A DNA stretch of 64,000 bases, taken from NCBI RefSeq assembly GCF_900107405.1, contig NZ_FNPV01000009.1, forward strand, positions 2,737 to 66,736. Direction: 5' to 3'. How positions within the stretch are numbered: position 1 is the first letter of the stretch; each line of letters begins with the position of its first letter. Under the pieces are notes generated by a model. It was not told the DNA's origin and did no database searches. It saw only the letters and a program-made list of their open reading frames with translations. Shown here piece after piece: positions 46,308 through 54,018 of the stretch. Source of the DNA: Tindallia californiensis. Lineage in GTDB: Bacteria > Bacillota > Clostridia > Peptostreptococcales > Tindalliaceae. Both the position numbers and the translations under genes were made by a program.

Positions 46308-46530
46308 TTAGAAGATAATCACGACTACTCTGGTAGAATTAATCCATTCCGCCCGAGCATCCAGATTATCCGTTGAGAATCGTAAAGGGACAAAAGTTCT
46401 TCCACCAATGAACACTGGTGCTACGTCCATTCGACTCATCGTTCTGTTGGCACGGATCGATTTCTTCGGATACGCTGTTAACGACCATATGGGGTTTATC
46501 AATGGTCAGGACGATAAAGCTTCCAGAAGC
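46308..46530 (-). pseudogene. Frameshifted copper-amine-oxidase-like (stalk) domain fragment
   Basis: Two minus-strand frames together rebuild one domain: SGSFIVLTIDKPHMVVNSVS then, in another frame, MDVAPVFIGGRTFVPLRFST and AEWINSTRVVVI before TAA. This is the copper amine oxidase N-terminal-like domain common in Clostridia cell-surface proteins. A frameshift lies near EEIDP, and no start is present. Confidence 0.75.
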
Positions 46531-46575
46531 TTTTCATCGATGCTTTTAACTAGGAAGAATCAGAACTGTTTTTTC

Positions 46576-48285
46576 TTATTTTGCAGATCGATTTATGTTT
46601 CTTTGATTCATTTGTTTTTTGAACATCAGTTTGAATAGCCGATCTTGATCCTTTGAAATAATATCCTGATATTCCACACTATATAATCTTCGTTCCGAAA
46701 ATTCATGAATATCGACTACGAGACAGTCAACAGCAAAAGTTTCTTTTACCTCTTCAATTTTCAAACTAAAATGAATTTCAACAAATTCATTGAGTTTAAG
46801 CTCTTGTGCTTTATTGCCTTCAGCACTGCTAGCAAGCATCACTTCAAAGGTTAAGGAATTCCCCCCAACTCTTATGATATGGATAGGTATTTTCTTCTCT
46901 TTAGATCCTTTCATAAACCCAACTTCTTCCCACATAATGGAAAAATATTTGTCTGTTGGTTTCCAGACAAAAGACTCTAAAGCAATACTATCTTCATCCA
47001 TTTTCTTAATACTTACTTCATATTGCACAAAAGTTTTCTGAACAAAAAAACTTAGAATGCCTTTTTTGAGATATTTAAGCTCTTCTTTCTCTTTATCCCG
47101 CTTATTGAGTCTTAAGGATGATACTCTTTTTCCATAAAATAAATGTCCTTGGAAAGTTTCGATCCCAGTAGCATCTTTATTGATAACACTCAAGGACACA
47201 TCTCCAAAAAATGCACTGTCCATTCTTTTGGTTATATCAAGGAACTGATTTTTGTTTTTTAACAGTTCAATGGCCTTATCCGCTATCATTGGGTCAAACT
47301 GTTTTCCACGGTATTTCCTTAGTTCGCTGATCACTTCTTCAATCCTAAAAGATTCCCTATATTCCTTTTCCGATAGCATGGCATCCACCGCATCTGCTAC
47401 CATAATAATACGACTGAATAAAGGAATATCGCCTTTTTTCAATCCTTCCGGGTATCCACTTCCATCATACCATTCAGAATGATGCCTAATATAAACAGGC
47501 GCATCTTGTAATAGTTTCAGACCAATTACTTGATGTTTAACAATTTCGTAGCCTAAGGCTGGATGAGATTTAATTTTGGTATATTCATCAGTGGTTAGCT
47601 TATCAGATTTTGTTAATATTTTTTCCGGCACTACTAACTTTCCGACATCATGAAGTAAGGATGCAATGTATAAATTCAATCGATCTACTAAAGTTTTTTC
47701 CAGGTTAAGAGAATCGTATAGCATTAATGAAAAATCCGAAACATTTTGTGCATGGTAGGGCATATAAGGATCACGAATAGAGAGTAAATCAATGTAAATT
47801 TCAATATTGTATAAAAAAGAATTTCCCAGCATTATCCGATTATAGATATACTGAATGGTCATGGTGATCGACTGTTCCAGAAGCTGATTATCTAAAAGAC
47901 TTTGGATCTTTTGAAGGATTCTTTCTGAAGAAGGAATTTTTAGATAAAGTTCTCCTATCAAGGTTTTTTGATGATGATACTCTGTATAAATACTTATTTC
48001 CCAATAATATTCCTGTGAATATTGGTACAGCTTATGTTCTGTAAAATATTCTCCTGTATTTACTTTTAACCAGTTTTTTTCTTTATATTCCGGATCGATT
48101 CCTTCAAAATCTTTACCTTGATACGAGTAGTACAATTCCTTGTTAAACTTAAGCTTTGGAAAAACCTTTCCATAGGCTTCAAAAGATTCATTCGTAAGAT
48201 CTAAAGTCTGTTGAATGTGCTTCAGAATATTATCAATCTGAACATCATAGGTTTGATGAGTTGTTTTTAGAATATTGCCTAGCAT
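46576..48285 (-). CDS. HD-GYP cyclic di-GMP phosphodiesterase-like protein with a degenerate PilZ-like C-terminus
   Basis: A 569-residue cytoplasmic protein. Residues about 1-150 are unassigned; an HD-GYP domain follows (about 175-340) with SLLHDVGKL, HHSEWYDGSGYPEG and the metal residues intact. The C-terminal 200 residues end with YSVEYQDIISKDQDRL, which looks like the tail of a PilZ domain, but the RxxxR motif is not seen. ATG follows AGGGGGTG. Probably hydrolyses cyclic di-GMP. Stands alone between the two thiamine operons. Confidence 0.8.
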   Translation of the reverse strand: MLGNILKTTHQTYDVQIDNILKHIQQTLDLTNESFEAYGKVFPKLKFNKELYYSYQGKDFEGIDPEYKEKNWLKVNTGEYFTEHKLYQYSQEYYWEISIYTEYHHQKTLIGELYLKIPSSERILQKIQSLLDNQLLEQSITMTIQYIYNRIMLGNSFLYNIEIYIDLLSIRDPYMPYHAQNVSDFSLMLYDSLNLEKTLVDRLNLYIASLLHDVGKLVVPEKILTKSDKLTTDEYTKIKSHPALGYEIVKHQVIGLKLLQDAPVYIRHHSEWYDGSGYPEGLKKGDIPLFSRIIMVADAVDAMLSEKEYRESFRIEEVISELRKYRGKQFDPMIADKAIELLKNKNQFLDITKRMDSAFFGDVSLSVINKDATGIETFQGHLFYGKRVSSLRLNKRDKEKEELKYLKKGILSFFVQKTFVQYEVSIKKMDEDSIALESFVWKPTDKYFSIMWEEVGFMKGSKEKKIPIHIIRVGGNSLTFEVMLASSAEGNKAQELKLNEFVEIHFSLKIEEVKETFAVDCLVVDIHEFSERRLYSVEYQDIISKDQDRLFKLMFKKQMNQRNINRSAK

Positions 48286-48428
48286 ACTTCACCCCCTAAA
48301 CAAAAGCATCCATTTATAACAAATATTCTGTTTATTAATTACCCCTCTTCCCTAAAAAAAATCAGCAGCATCATGCTTTCTCCTTCAAATCCTCAATCAC
48401 TCACAAAAGCTTCTTCGACATCCAAAAC

Positions 48429-48477
48429 AAAACCCCCTGCTGTCTTAGGAAGTTTTTCCTTTCACTGCAGGGGTTTT
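48429..48477 (-). terminator. Terminator of the ykoFEDC operon
   Basis: AAAACCCCCTGC pairs with GCAGGGGTTTT (one bulge), with an inner AGGAAG/CTTTCC-like arm. Lies just after the ykoC-like stop. Confidence 0.75.
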
Positions 48478-48478
48478 A

Positions 48479-49285
48479 TTAGAAAAACAAAGACCCGTCC
48501 CATACATACAGAACTTCAAAATGATACATCATTAAAATCACGGCGGGCACCAAGCTAAATAAGGCCATGGCCAGCACCCAATCTGTCCAGCGAAGGCTTA
48601 TTCTTTTGAAATAGCAGCGTCTTCTTTCACCGGTAAATCCCCGGGATTCCATAGCAATTGCTACTCTCTCTGCTTTTCGTATAGCTTGTGCCAGCAAAGG
48701 GATCGCGTAACGGTACAATTCTTCGCCTTTTCCTTTTATACCTTTTCGTTCTTTACCACCCCGAACTAAATGTGCTTCTTTCAAAGTGGCAAATTCAGAC
48801 TGATACAGGGGAAAAAATCGGTAGGCCGCCAACATACTATATCCGTATTTAGGGGATAATTTTGTCTGTTGCATCAAGCTCAGCAATAATTCGGTAGGAT
48901 CGGTAGTGGCAACGAAAAGCAGGGCATAGGCTGCATAGGCAAGCACCCGAAAGGCTAAGGCACAACCCCGCCAAAAAGCCTGCTGAGAAATCGAAAAAGG
49001 TCCTATTGAAAGAAATAAAAGGTCATCACCACTACGAGGAAATAATACCTGCATCATAAAAAAACCAAAGGCCAACAACACAAAAGGAAGCAACCCCTTT
49101 AACATGGCTGTAAAGGGTACTTTTCCCATCCAGTAGGACAGGTTCAATAAGATGATGATCAAGACAAAGGGAACAAAAGGGTCAAAAGAAAAGGTTAAGA
49201 GAATCATACTAAAACCTATACTAGCCAATTTTAACACTGGATTCATCTGATGTAAGATAGATTGTCCTTCATAATAGTTAAACAT
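48479..49285 (-). CDS. ykoC: ECF-type transporter transmembrane T component (YkoC type)
   Basis: A 268-residue membrane protein of the CbiQ/EcfT family: about five helices, with the coupling motifs AYRFFPLYQSEFATLKEA and the Ala-Arg-Gly-like AMESRGFTGERR. It links the S component to the ATPases. Last of the operon, 8-base overlap with the ATPase gene. Confidence 0.9.
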   Translation of the reverse strand: MFNYYEGQSILHQMNPVLKLASIGFSMILLTFSFDPFVPFVLIIILLNLSYWMGKVPFTAMLKGLLPFVLLAFGFFMMQVLFPRSGDDLLFLSIGPFSISQQAFWRGCALAFRVLAYAAYALLFVATTDPTELLLSLMQQTKLSPKYGYSMLAAYRFFPLYQSEFATLKEAHLVRGGKERKGIKGKGEELYRYAIPLLAQAIRKAERVAIAMESRGFTGERRRCYFKRISLRWTDWVLAMALFSLVPAVILMMYHFEVLYVWDGSLFF

Positions 49286-51035
49286 TCAGACTACCTACTT
49301 TCAGCGCATCTATTTTCAGAGTGCTTGGTTTTTTCATAGATTCTCTTTTTCCTGCCGACTTCAAGCCTTCCATTATATGCAAGGGTAAGGGCGCCTTCAA
49401 CGAACATGCTTCCAAAAGGGTATTCTGATAAAAAAGATCTTGCGGATCGCCAGTATAGGCTAGCTTTCCTTCCGACATCAAAGCTACCTCTGTAGCAAAT
49501 TCCCATACCAGTCGCATATCATGAGTAATCATTACCACCGTGCATCCTTTTAACTGTCTGGCTTTAACCAGATTCATCAGTTTGTATGTATTCTGATAAT
49601 CCTGTCCAAAGCTAGGTTCGTCCAATATCAGTAACTGCTGGTCGGTTGCCAGCATGGAAGCTACGCTTAATCGGCGTTTTTCTCCTTGGCTAAGGGTAAA
49701 TGGATTCGCCTCTGCTTTTTCTTCCAAAGAAAATTCTTTTAGCAATTCTTGCACCCGGCGAGGAATTTCAGTGCCGGGAATATTGGCCAGCTTCAAAGAA
49801 TAAGCGATTTCTTCCCAGGTCGAATCTGTCAGAAACTGATGCTCCGGATTTTGAAATACCAAGCCGGCTATTTCCGCTACTTTTTTCCGAGAAATGGATT
49901 TTGTGTTTTTCCCAAAAAGAGAAATGCTTCCTTTGCTTGGTTTCAGTAATCCTAAGACCAACCGAGCCAACGTGCTTTTTCCGACCCCGTTCTCTCCAAG
50001 AAGTGCAAGAAAACTGCCTGGTCGAACCTGCCATTGAAGGTTTTCCAGAACCTTCGCTTCTTGAAACGGGGTTTTATAGCAGAAAGAAACCTGTCGGCAA
50101 TCAATAGCCATCTCCTCTGCCGCTGGCTCCAAAGAGTCGGTGACTTCTATATGCCTGGCTACCTGTTTTGCCAGTGCATTGCTTGTTTGACTGTCTTTTT
50201 CTGCATGCTCCAGCAGTTCTGCTACAGTGAGAGGAAAGGGCGAGAAGGAGATTCCTGTTTTTTCCAATTTTCCTGCCAACTCGCTAGCATAAGGTTGCCA
50301 TACGCCTATCTTCATCAACAGTTGATTTTGTTGTGCAAACACATGCCGAGGTGAATTTTCTGCCACTATTTTTCCTTCATTGATTACTACCACCCGATCC
50401 ATCAAGGCTGCAGGTTTCTCCAGTTTGTGTTCCACCAATAAGATGGTATGACTTCGAGTTGCTATTAATGATTCCAGCAACCGAAAAAAATCCTCCGTTG
50501 CCGCCGGATCAAGATTTGCTGTTGGTTCATCTAAAATAAGAATTGGAGGATGTAATGCCAGGGCGCATGCCAGGGCAACCCGTTGTTTCATTCCTCCGGA
50601 CAGCCTGTGGGTATGGCTATAGCGATGTTCCGTCATGCCAACCTTTTCAAGAGCTTCTTCAATCCGTTCCTCTATAAGGTCTGGAGAAAAACCTGCATTT
50701 TCAAGACCAAAAGCAATTTCATCTTCTACCGTCAACATACAAAACTGAGCTTCCGGATCCTGAAAAACAAATCCTACCTGTTGGCATACTTCACCAGGAG
50801 ACATTTCAGCAATATCTCTGCCTTCCAAATAAATGCTGCCCTGCTGCTCAGCTTCTATCGTCCTGGGAATCAGCCCAGCGATGGCCAGCGCTAAAGAACT
50901 TTTCCCACAACCACTGGCTCCAATAATGAGCAGTGCTTCACCCTTTTCAACGGTTATGGAAATATTCTCTAGTGTCGGTTTTGCTGTATAGGGGTATTGA
51001 ATCGAAAGATTATGCACCTTCAGAATACTTTTCAT
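49278..51035 (-). CDS. ykoD: Duplicated ECF-type transporter ATPase (YkoD type)
   Basis: About 585 residues with two ATPase domains. First: GASGCGKSS, LSGGMKQRV and ILDEPTANLDP. Second: GENGVGKST, LSQGEKRRLS and ILDEPSFGQD. The first residues of the longer frame are dropped because AAGGAG is best placed for ATG 51035. It energises the HMP/thiamine transporter with YkoE and YkoC. Overlaps ykoE by 26 bases. Confidence 0.9.
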   Translation of the reverse strand: MKSILKVHNLSIQYPYTAKPTLENISITVEKGEALLIIGASGCGKSSLALAIAGLIPRTIEAEQQGSIYLEGRDIAEMSPGEVCQQVGFVFQDPEAQFCMLTVEDEIAFGLENAGFSPDLIEERIEEALEKVGMTEHRYSHTHRLSGGMKQRVALACALALHPPILILDEPTANLDPAATEDFFRLLESLIATRSHTILLVEHKLEKPAALMDRVVVINEGKIVAENSPRHVFAQQNQLLMKIGVWQPYASELAGKLEKTGISFSPFPLTVAELLEHAEKDSQTSNALAKQVARHIEVTDSLEPAAEEMAIDCRQVSFCYKTPFQEAKVLENLQWQVRPGSFLALLGENGVGKSTLARLVLGLLKPSKGSISLFGKNTKSISRKKVAEIAGLVFQNPEHQFLTDSTWEEIAYSLKLANIPGTEIPRRVQELLKEFSLEEKAEANPFTLSQGEKRRLSVASMLATDQQLLILDEPSFGQDYQNTYKLMNLVKARQLKGCTVVMITHDMRLVWEFATEVALMSEGKLAYTGDPQDLFYQNTLLEACSLKAPLPLHIMEGLKSAGKRESMKKPSTLKIDALKVGSLNV

Positions 51036-51636
51036 GAATGGATTTTCTCCTTTTCTCCCGCCATTCTTTTCCAAGAGGGAAACTACTTAATACACCAGTA
51101 GCTGCTAAGCCTTCCGCAATGCCTTTTCCAAGCAGACCAGCAAGAACCGCTCCACTGATCACTCGAATCACCAGCATGGTAATCAGTAACCCTGGCGCTA
51201 AACCTGCGTACCCAAAACGAAACCAGTTATAAAGAAAGCTGGCAATGGATGCGCCTACGCCAGACAGCATCAGAATACTGGTATTAAATTTTTTGTATCT
51301 GGTCAACCAAAAGGGCACTTCCGCACCAAAGCCTTGTACAAAACCAGATACAATAAGCCATGCTCCCGATGGCGAACCTAAAGGAATCTGGACAACAGCC
51401 GCAATCCATTCCGAAATAAGAGCCGCTCCCGGCTTTCGAAATATATGGGCACAAATGATAGATACAATAAACCAAAAACCAAACACAATATCCAGCCCGA
51501 TAGGACCTAAAAGGCCAGTGGCAATGGCCCATACTTGAATCCACGCCATATAAAGAGGGGCAAAGGCCACTCCCAGAGCACTCATCACAATGATTTCTTT
51601 CAACGTCCATTGATGATCTTTTGGTAACACGGTCAT
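51010..51636 (-). CDS. ykoE: ECF-type S component for thiamine precursors (YkoE type)
   Basis: About 208 residues, six membrane helices; motifs LKEIIVMSALGVAFAPLYMAWIQ-like start and SEWIAAVVQIPLGSPSG. Predicted carrier for HMP or thiamine, with the TPP riboswitch supporting that. ATG 51636 is 8 bases from GGAGG. Separated from ykoF by a 260-base purine-rich repeat. Confidence 0.88.
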   Translation of the reverse strand: MTVLPKDHQWTLKEIIVMSALGVAFAPLYMAWIQVWAIATGLLGPIGLDIVFGFWFIVSIICAHIFRKPGAALISEWIAAVVQIPLGSPSGAWLIVSGFVQGFGAEVPFWLTRYKKFNTSILMLSGVGASIASFLYNWFRFGYAGLAPGLLITMLVIRVISGAVLAGLLGKGIAEGLAATGVLSSFPLGKEWREKRRKSIHEKYSEGA

Positions 51637-51659
51637 TCTCTCATCCTCCATTCATTTAT

Positions 51660-51890
51660 GAAATGATTTTTATTTATCTTTTTCTTTGTTTCTTCTACTG
51701 ATCTATTTGTTACTTGATGTGTTTCTTTGCTTATCTACTTGCTCATTTGCTTGGCTGTTTATTCATTTACTTGCTTTTTTCTCCCTTTGTTTATCCCATT
51801 GGTTTATTTGCTTGTCTGCTTGTTTACTTGCCTGTTTACTTAATGTGCTATTTTTGCCCATTTTCTTGATCTTCTTTCTCTTCCGCCTAC
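51660..51890 (-). repeat. Degenerate period-4 purine-rich repeat between ykoF and ykoE
   Basis: On the transcribed minus strand the stretch is a chain of AAGC, AAAC, AAGT, AAAT and GAAA-like tetramers with almost no T. The plus strand is correspondingly pyrimidine-rich and gives a spurious leucine-, cysteine- and phenylalanine-rich frame. It contains no gene and little capacity to fold. Confidence 0.7.
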
Positions 51891-51898
51891 CTATTTCT

Positions 51899-52495
51899 TT
51901 ACTTTTTGCTGGGACTATTGCAGGAGAGCGTGACAGTCATTACCGTATGGCCCACTTCCTTACTTACATAGGAAAAGGCTTCTTCCAAAGCTTCAAAAAC
52001 ATTAGCAATACTACCTTCCAGACTAGTACAAAAATGAACCGACTCTTGATAGACATCCGCCCGTTTCACCAGATCCACCACATCGCCAATGAGTTTCATA
52101 TAGGATTGGTTTCCCAGAGGGTATACACTAAACTGAGCGTTCACTTCCCGATCACTGCCTTCTTTTGCCGAAAAATCTGTCTCTGCTGGAAAATCATATT
52201 CCTCCAGATTCACTGCTCCTTCCCCTGGGCATCCCTTTGAAAAAGTTGCTGTCATTACCACATGTTCTCCTGTGGCAGCGGCTCTCGAAAAGCTATCCCT
52301 CAATGCTGCAAATACATTTCTTTCTACTCCCGTCAGACATGTGCTGACCACATCGGTTTCTACCTTCAGACCGGGACGGTTGATCTCTTCAATGGCGTCC
52401 AGAATCACCGGAACAAACTCGTTCGTCATGGGGTACAGAGAAAACCGGCAACCAAAGAATGGCGATGTCCCACAGCACATTGGATTTTTGCTCAT
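51899..52495 (-). CDS. ykoF: YkoF-like thiamine/HMP-binding protein
   Basis: A 198-residue soluble protein with two YkoF ligand-binding (ferredoxin-like) repeats: GCRFSLYPMTNEFVPVILDAI (about 15-35) and AQFSVYPLGNQSYMKLIGDVV (about 113-133). Both repeats share the T-x-L-x-G-x-E-x-x-V-F-x-A-L pattern. YkoF binds thiamine or HMP. First gene of the operon, after a TPP riboswitch. Confidence 0.9.
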   Translation of the reverse strand: MSKNPMCCGTSPFFGCRFSLYPMTNEFVPVILDAIEEINRPGLKVETDVVSTCLTGVERNVFAALRDSFSRAAATGEHVVMTATFSKGCPGEGAVNLEEYDFPAETDFSAKEGSDREVNAQFSVYPLGNQSYMKLIGDVVDLVKRADVYQESVHFCTSLEGSIANVFEALEEAFSYVSKEVGHTVMTVTLSCNSPSKK

Positions 52496-52542
52496 AAATT
52501 TTCATCCTCTCTTTTTTCTTTCCACAGGGAACTTTGCCAATA

Positions 52543-52570
52543 AAAAAAACCACGGCAAGGAACCGGGGCT
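52543..52570 (-). terminator. Riboswitch-linked terminator before ykoF
   Basis: Minus strand GCCCCGG-TTCCTTG-CCGTGGT (one mismatch) followed by eight T. Placed after the TPP aptamer. Confidence 0.75.
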
Positions 52571-52591
52571 TTGTAAGATATGCCAAATGCC

Positions 52592-52676
52592 TTCCCTACG
52601 CTAGTATTACCTAGATCAGGTTTAAGGGTCGATGCTTCTTTCATCCTCTCAGCCGCTCTTGCTGGCTCCCCTGGAA
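52592..52676 (-). ncRNA. TPP riboswitch controlling ykoFEDC
   Basis: Minus strand contains CAGGGGAGCC, CTGAGAGGATG, ACCCTT, CCTGATCTAGGTAATACTAG and CGTAGGGAA: a clear THI-box aptamer. It precedes a terminator and the ykoF start. Confidence 0.95.
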
Positions 52677-52827
52677 CAATTACTATCAAATTGTACCTTG
52701 ATTATATTTTATTCCCTATGCTGTGTCAAATGAAAATCGGCTTGCCTAAGGAGTCCTTTGATTCGGCCGTCGCTCACCTAGGAAATACTTCTATCTGTTA
52801 GAATCAGACAGAGTCATATTTGAATGA

Positions 52828-53718
52828 TTACGATACCGTCACTAGATGATAAATGGCCTCCAGTACCTGTAAATAGATAGGAACAGGCAAACCGTCCACT
52901 GTCGCTTGACATTCACCGGATACTCCATCAACAGCTCCTGCCGCGACCATTTTTTGAATTGTTTCCCATTCTTCTGCTGGACTTTGAACCAACCTCTCGC
53001 TTTGAAGAATCGACATTGCTGCTGCCAGACCATATCCTCCCCAATTAGAAGTGCCTGCCGGTATGAGTATATCCGAGGTTGTTATAGAAGCAACTTTTTT
53101 TCCGTTATTTAAGGATCTGGCTATTTCATCATAATAGTTTCCCATACCCATTTCATTTCCACCGTCTCCAATGGAAATTCTTGTATATCCATAGGTGCGT
53201 GCGTATTCCTCATTAAAGAATTCGTCTAGCTGAGGCACCATTGGGTCAAGGCGTTCGCCTCTCATGGAATAGCTGTGTCCATCTATTGCTCTCCCCGGCC
53301 GTTCAATAGCAATGATATGATCAGGTCGAAAGTGACGAAGGGTTTCTTGAATATATTGGCTGATTTCGGCCGAACCCTCCGATACCGATTCAATTCGGTA
53401 AGGACAATGGCTGGGTGAGACGCTTCTCTCCATCATCCTTTTCGAGTATCTATCGGTGGTTACCAGTACCTCTTTTCCCATTCCAGTTAAGGCATAGGCT
53501 AGAGAAAGGGCGCCGGGAGGACCGTCCGTTTCACCAATCATCGGCTTTAGCACGCAAAATCCGGTGACAATCAGAATTCGATCAGACTGCATTAGTGATT
53601 CAGAGGCTTTCCATAAACTTTCTTCTCTTATCAGCGGTATAATGCCACGAGATCCTAGATCCTTTCTGATAATGGAGTTAATCTCTTGAATTTGATGGTA
53701 TTGCTTTGATTTTTTCAT
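52828..53718 (-). CDS. DUF4392 (glutamate-cyclase-like) protein
   Basis: A 296-residue protein resembling the DUF4392 / D-glutamate cyclase family: GFCVLKPMIGETDGPPGAL (54-72), IAIERPGRAIDG (about 136-147), SIGDGGNEMGMGNYYDE and the C-terminal GVSGE-x-x-TVDG. These conserved acidic and glycine motifs fit an active site. The reaction in this organism is not known. AAGGTGG precedes the start. Single gene; nothing adjacent suggests a pathway. Confidence 0.75.
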   Translation of the reverse strand: MKKSKQYHQIQEINSIIRKDLGSRGIIPLIREESLWKASESLMQSDRILIVTGFCVLKPMIGETDGPPGALSLAYALTGMGKEVLVTTDRYSKRMMERSVSPSHCPYRIESVSEGSAEISQYIQETLRHFRPDHIIAIERPGRAIDGHSYSMRGERLDPMVPQLDEFFNEEYARTYGYTRISIGDGGNEMGMGNYYDEIARSLNNGKKVASITTSDILIPAGTSNWGGYGLAAAMSILQSERLVQSPAEEWETIQKMVAAGAVDGVSGECQATVDGLPVPIYLQVLEAIYHLVTVS

Positions 53719-54018
53719 GCATCATATCCACCTTTGTCATGCATATTAGTGTGCGTTTGGAGTTGGGGTCAGGCTTGAATAATTTACTTATTCTCCATTT
53801 CCCATTTATCCAGAGCCTTTCACGGACATCTAACGGACATCTATTGGTTCGTTTTCCAGACTCTTCACCTATCATACCTTATAAAGCGTGTACCCGTGGA
53901 ATTTTTCATCCAGTTTTCCCATTTTCCAATTTTCCAGTTTTTGTAAAAAGTAACCCGTCTTCTAGAAAATTTTCACACTAAAACCAACCGGATGTTAGAC
54001 GGTGAGGTCATTACCGGG
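53719..54018. other. Intergenic stretch with a RAYT-element relic
   Basis: Contains repeat copy A (53765-53796) whose minus-strand reading ends with DKWEMENK-stop, matching the MERWEKENK-stop end of the transposase at 59952. It therefore holds an end of a lost or deleted transposase element. The remaining bases hold no gene. Confidence 0.6.
53765..53796 (+). repeat. RAYT-element end, copy A
   Basis: Begins GGGGTCAGGCTTGAATAATT and continues TACTTATTCTCC, identical over 32 bases to the left end of the complete element at 59933. Confidence 0.85.

Noticed and set aside
51686-52240. A 184-codon plus-strand frame that looks like a membrane protein
   Set aside because: Its hydrophobicity comes from the pyrimidine-rich repeat, and its second half is antisense to ykoF.
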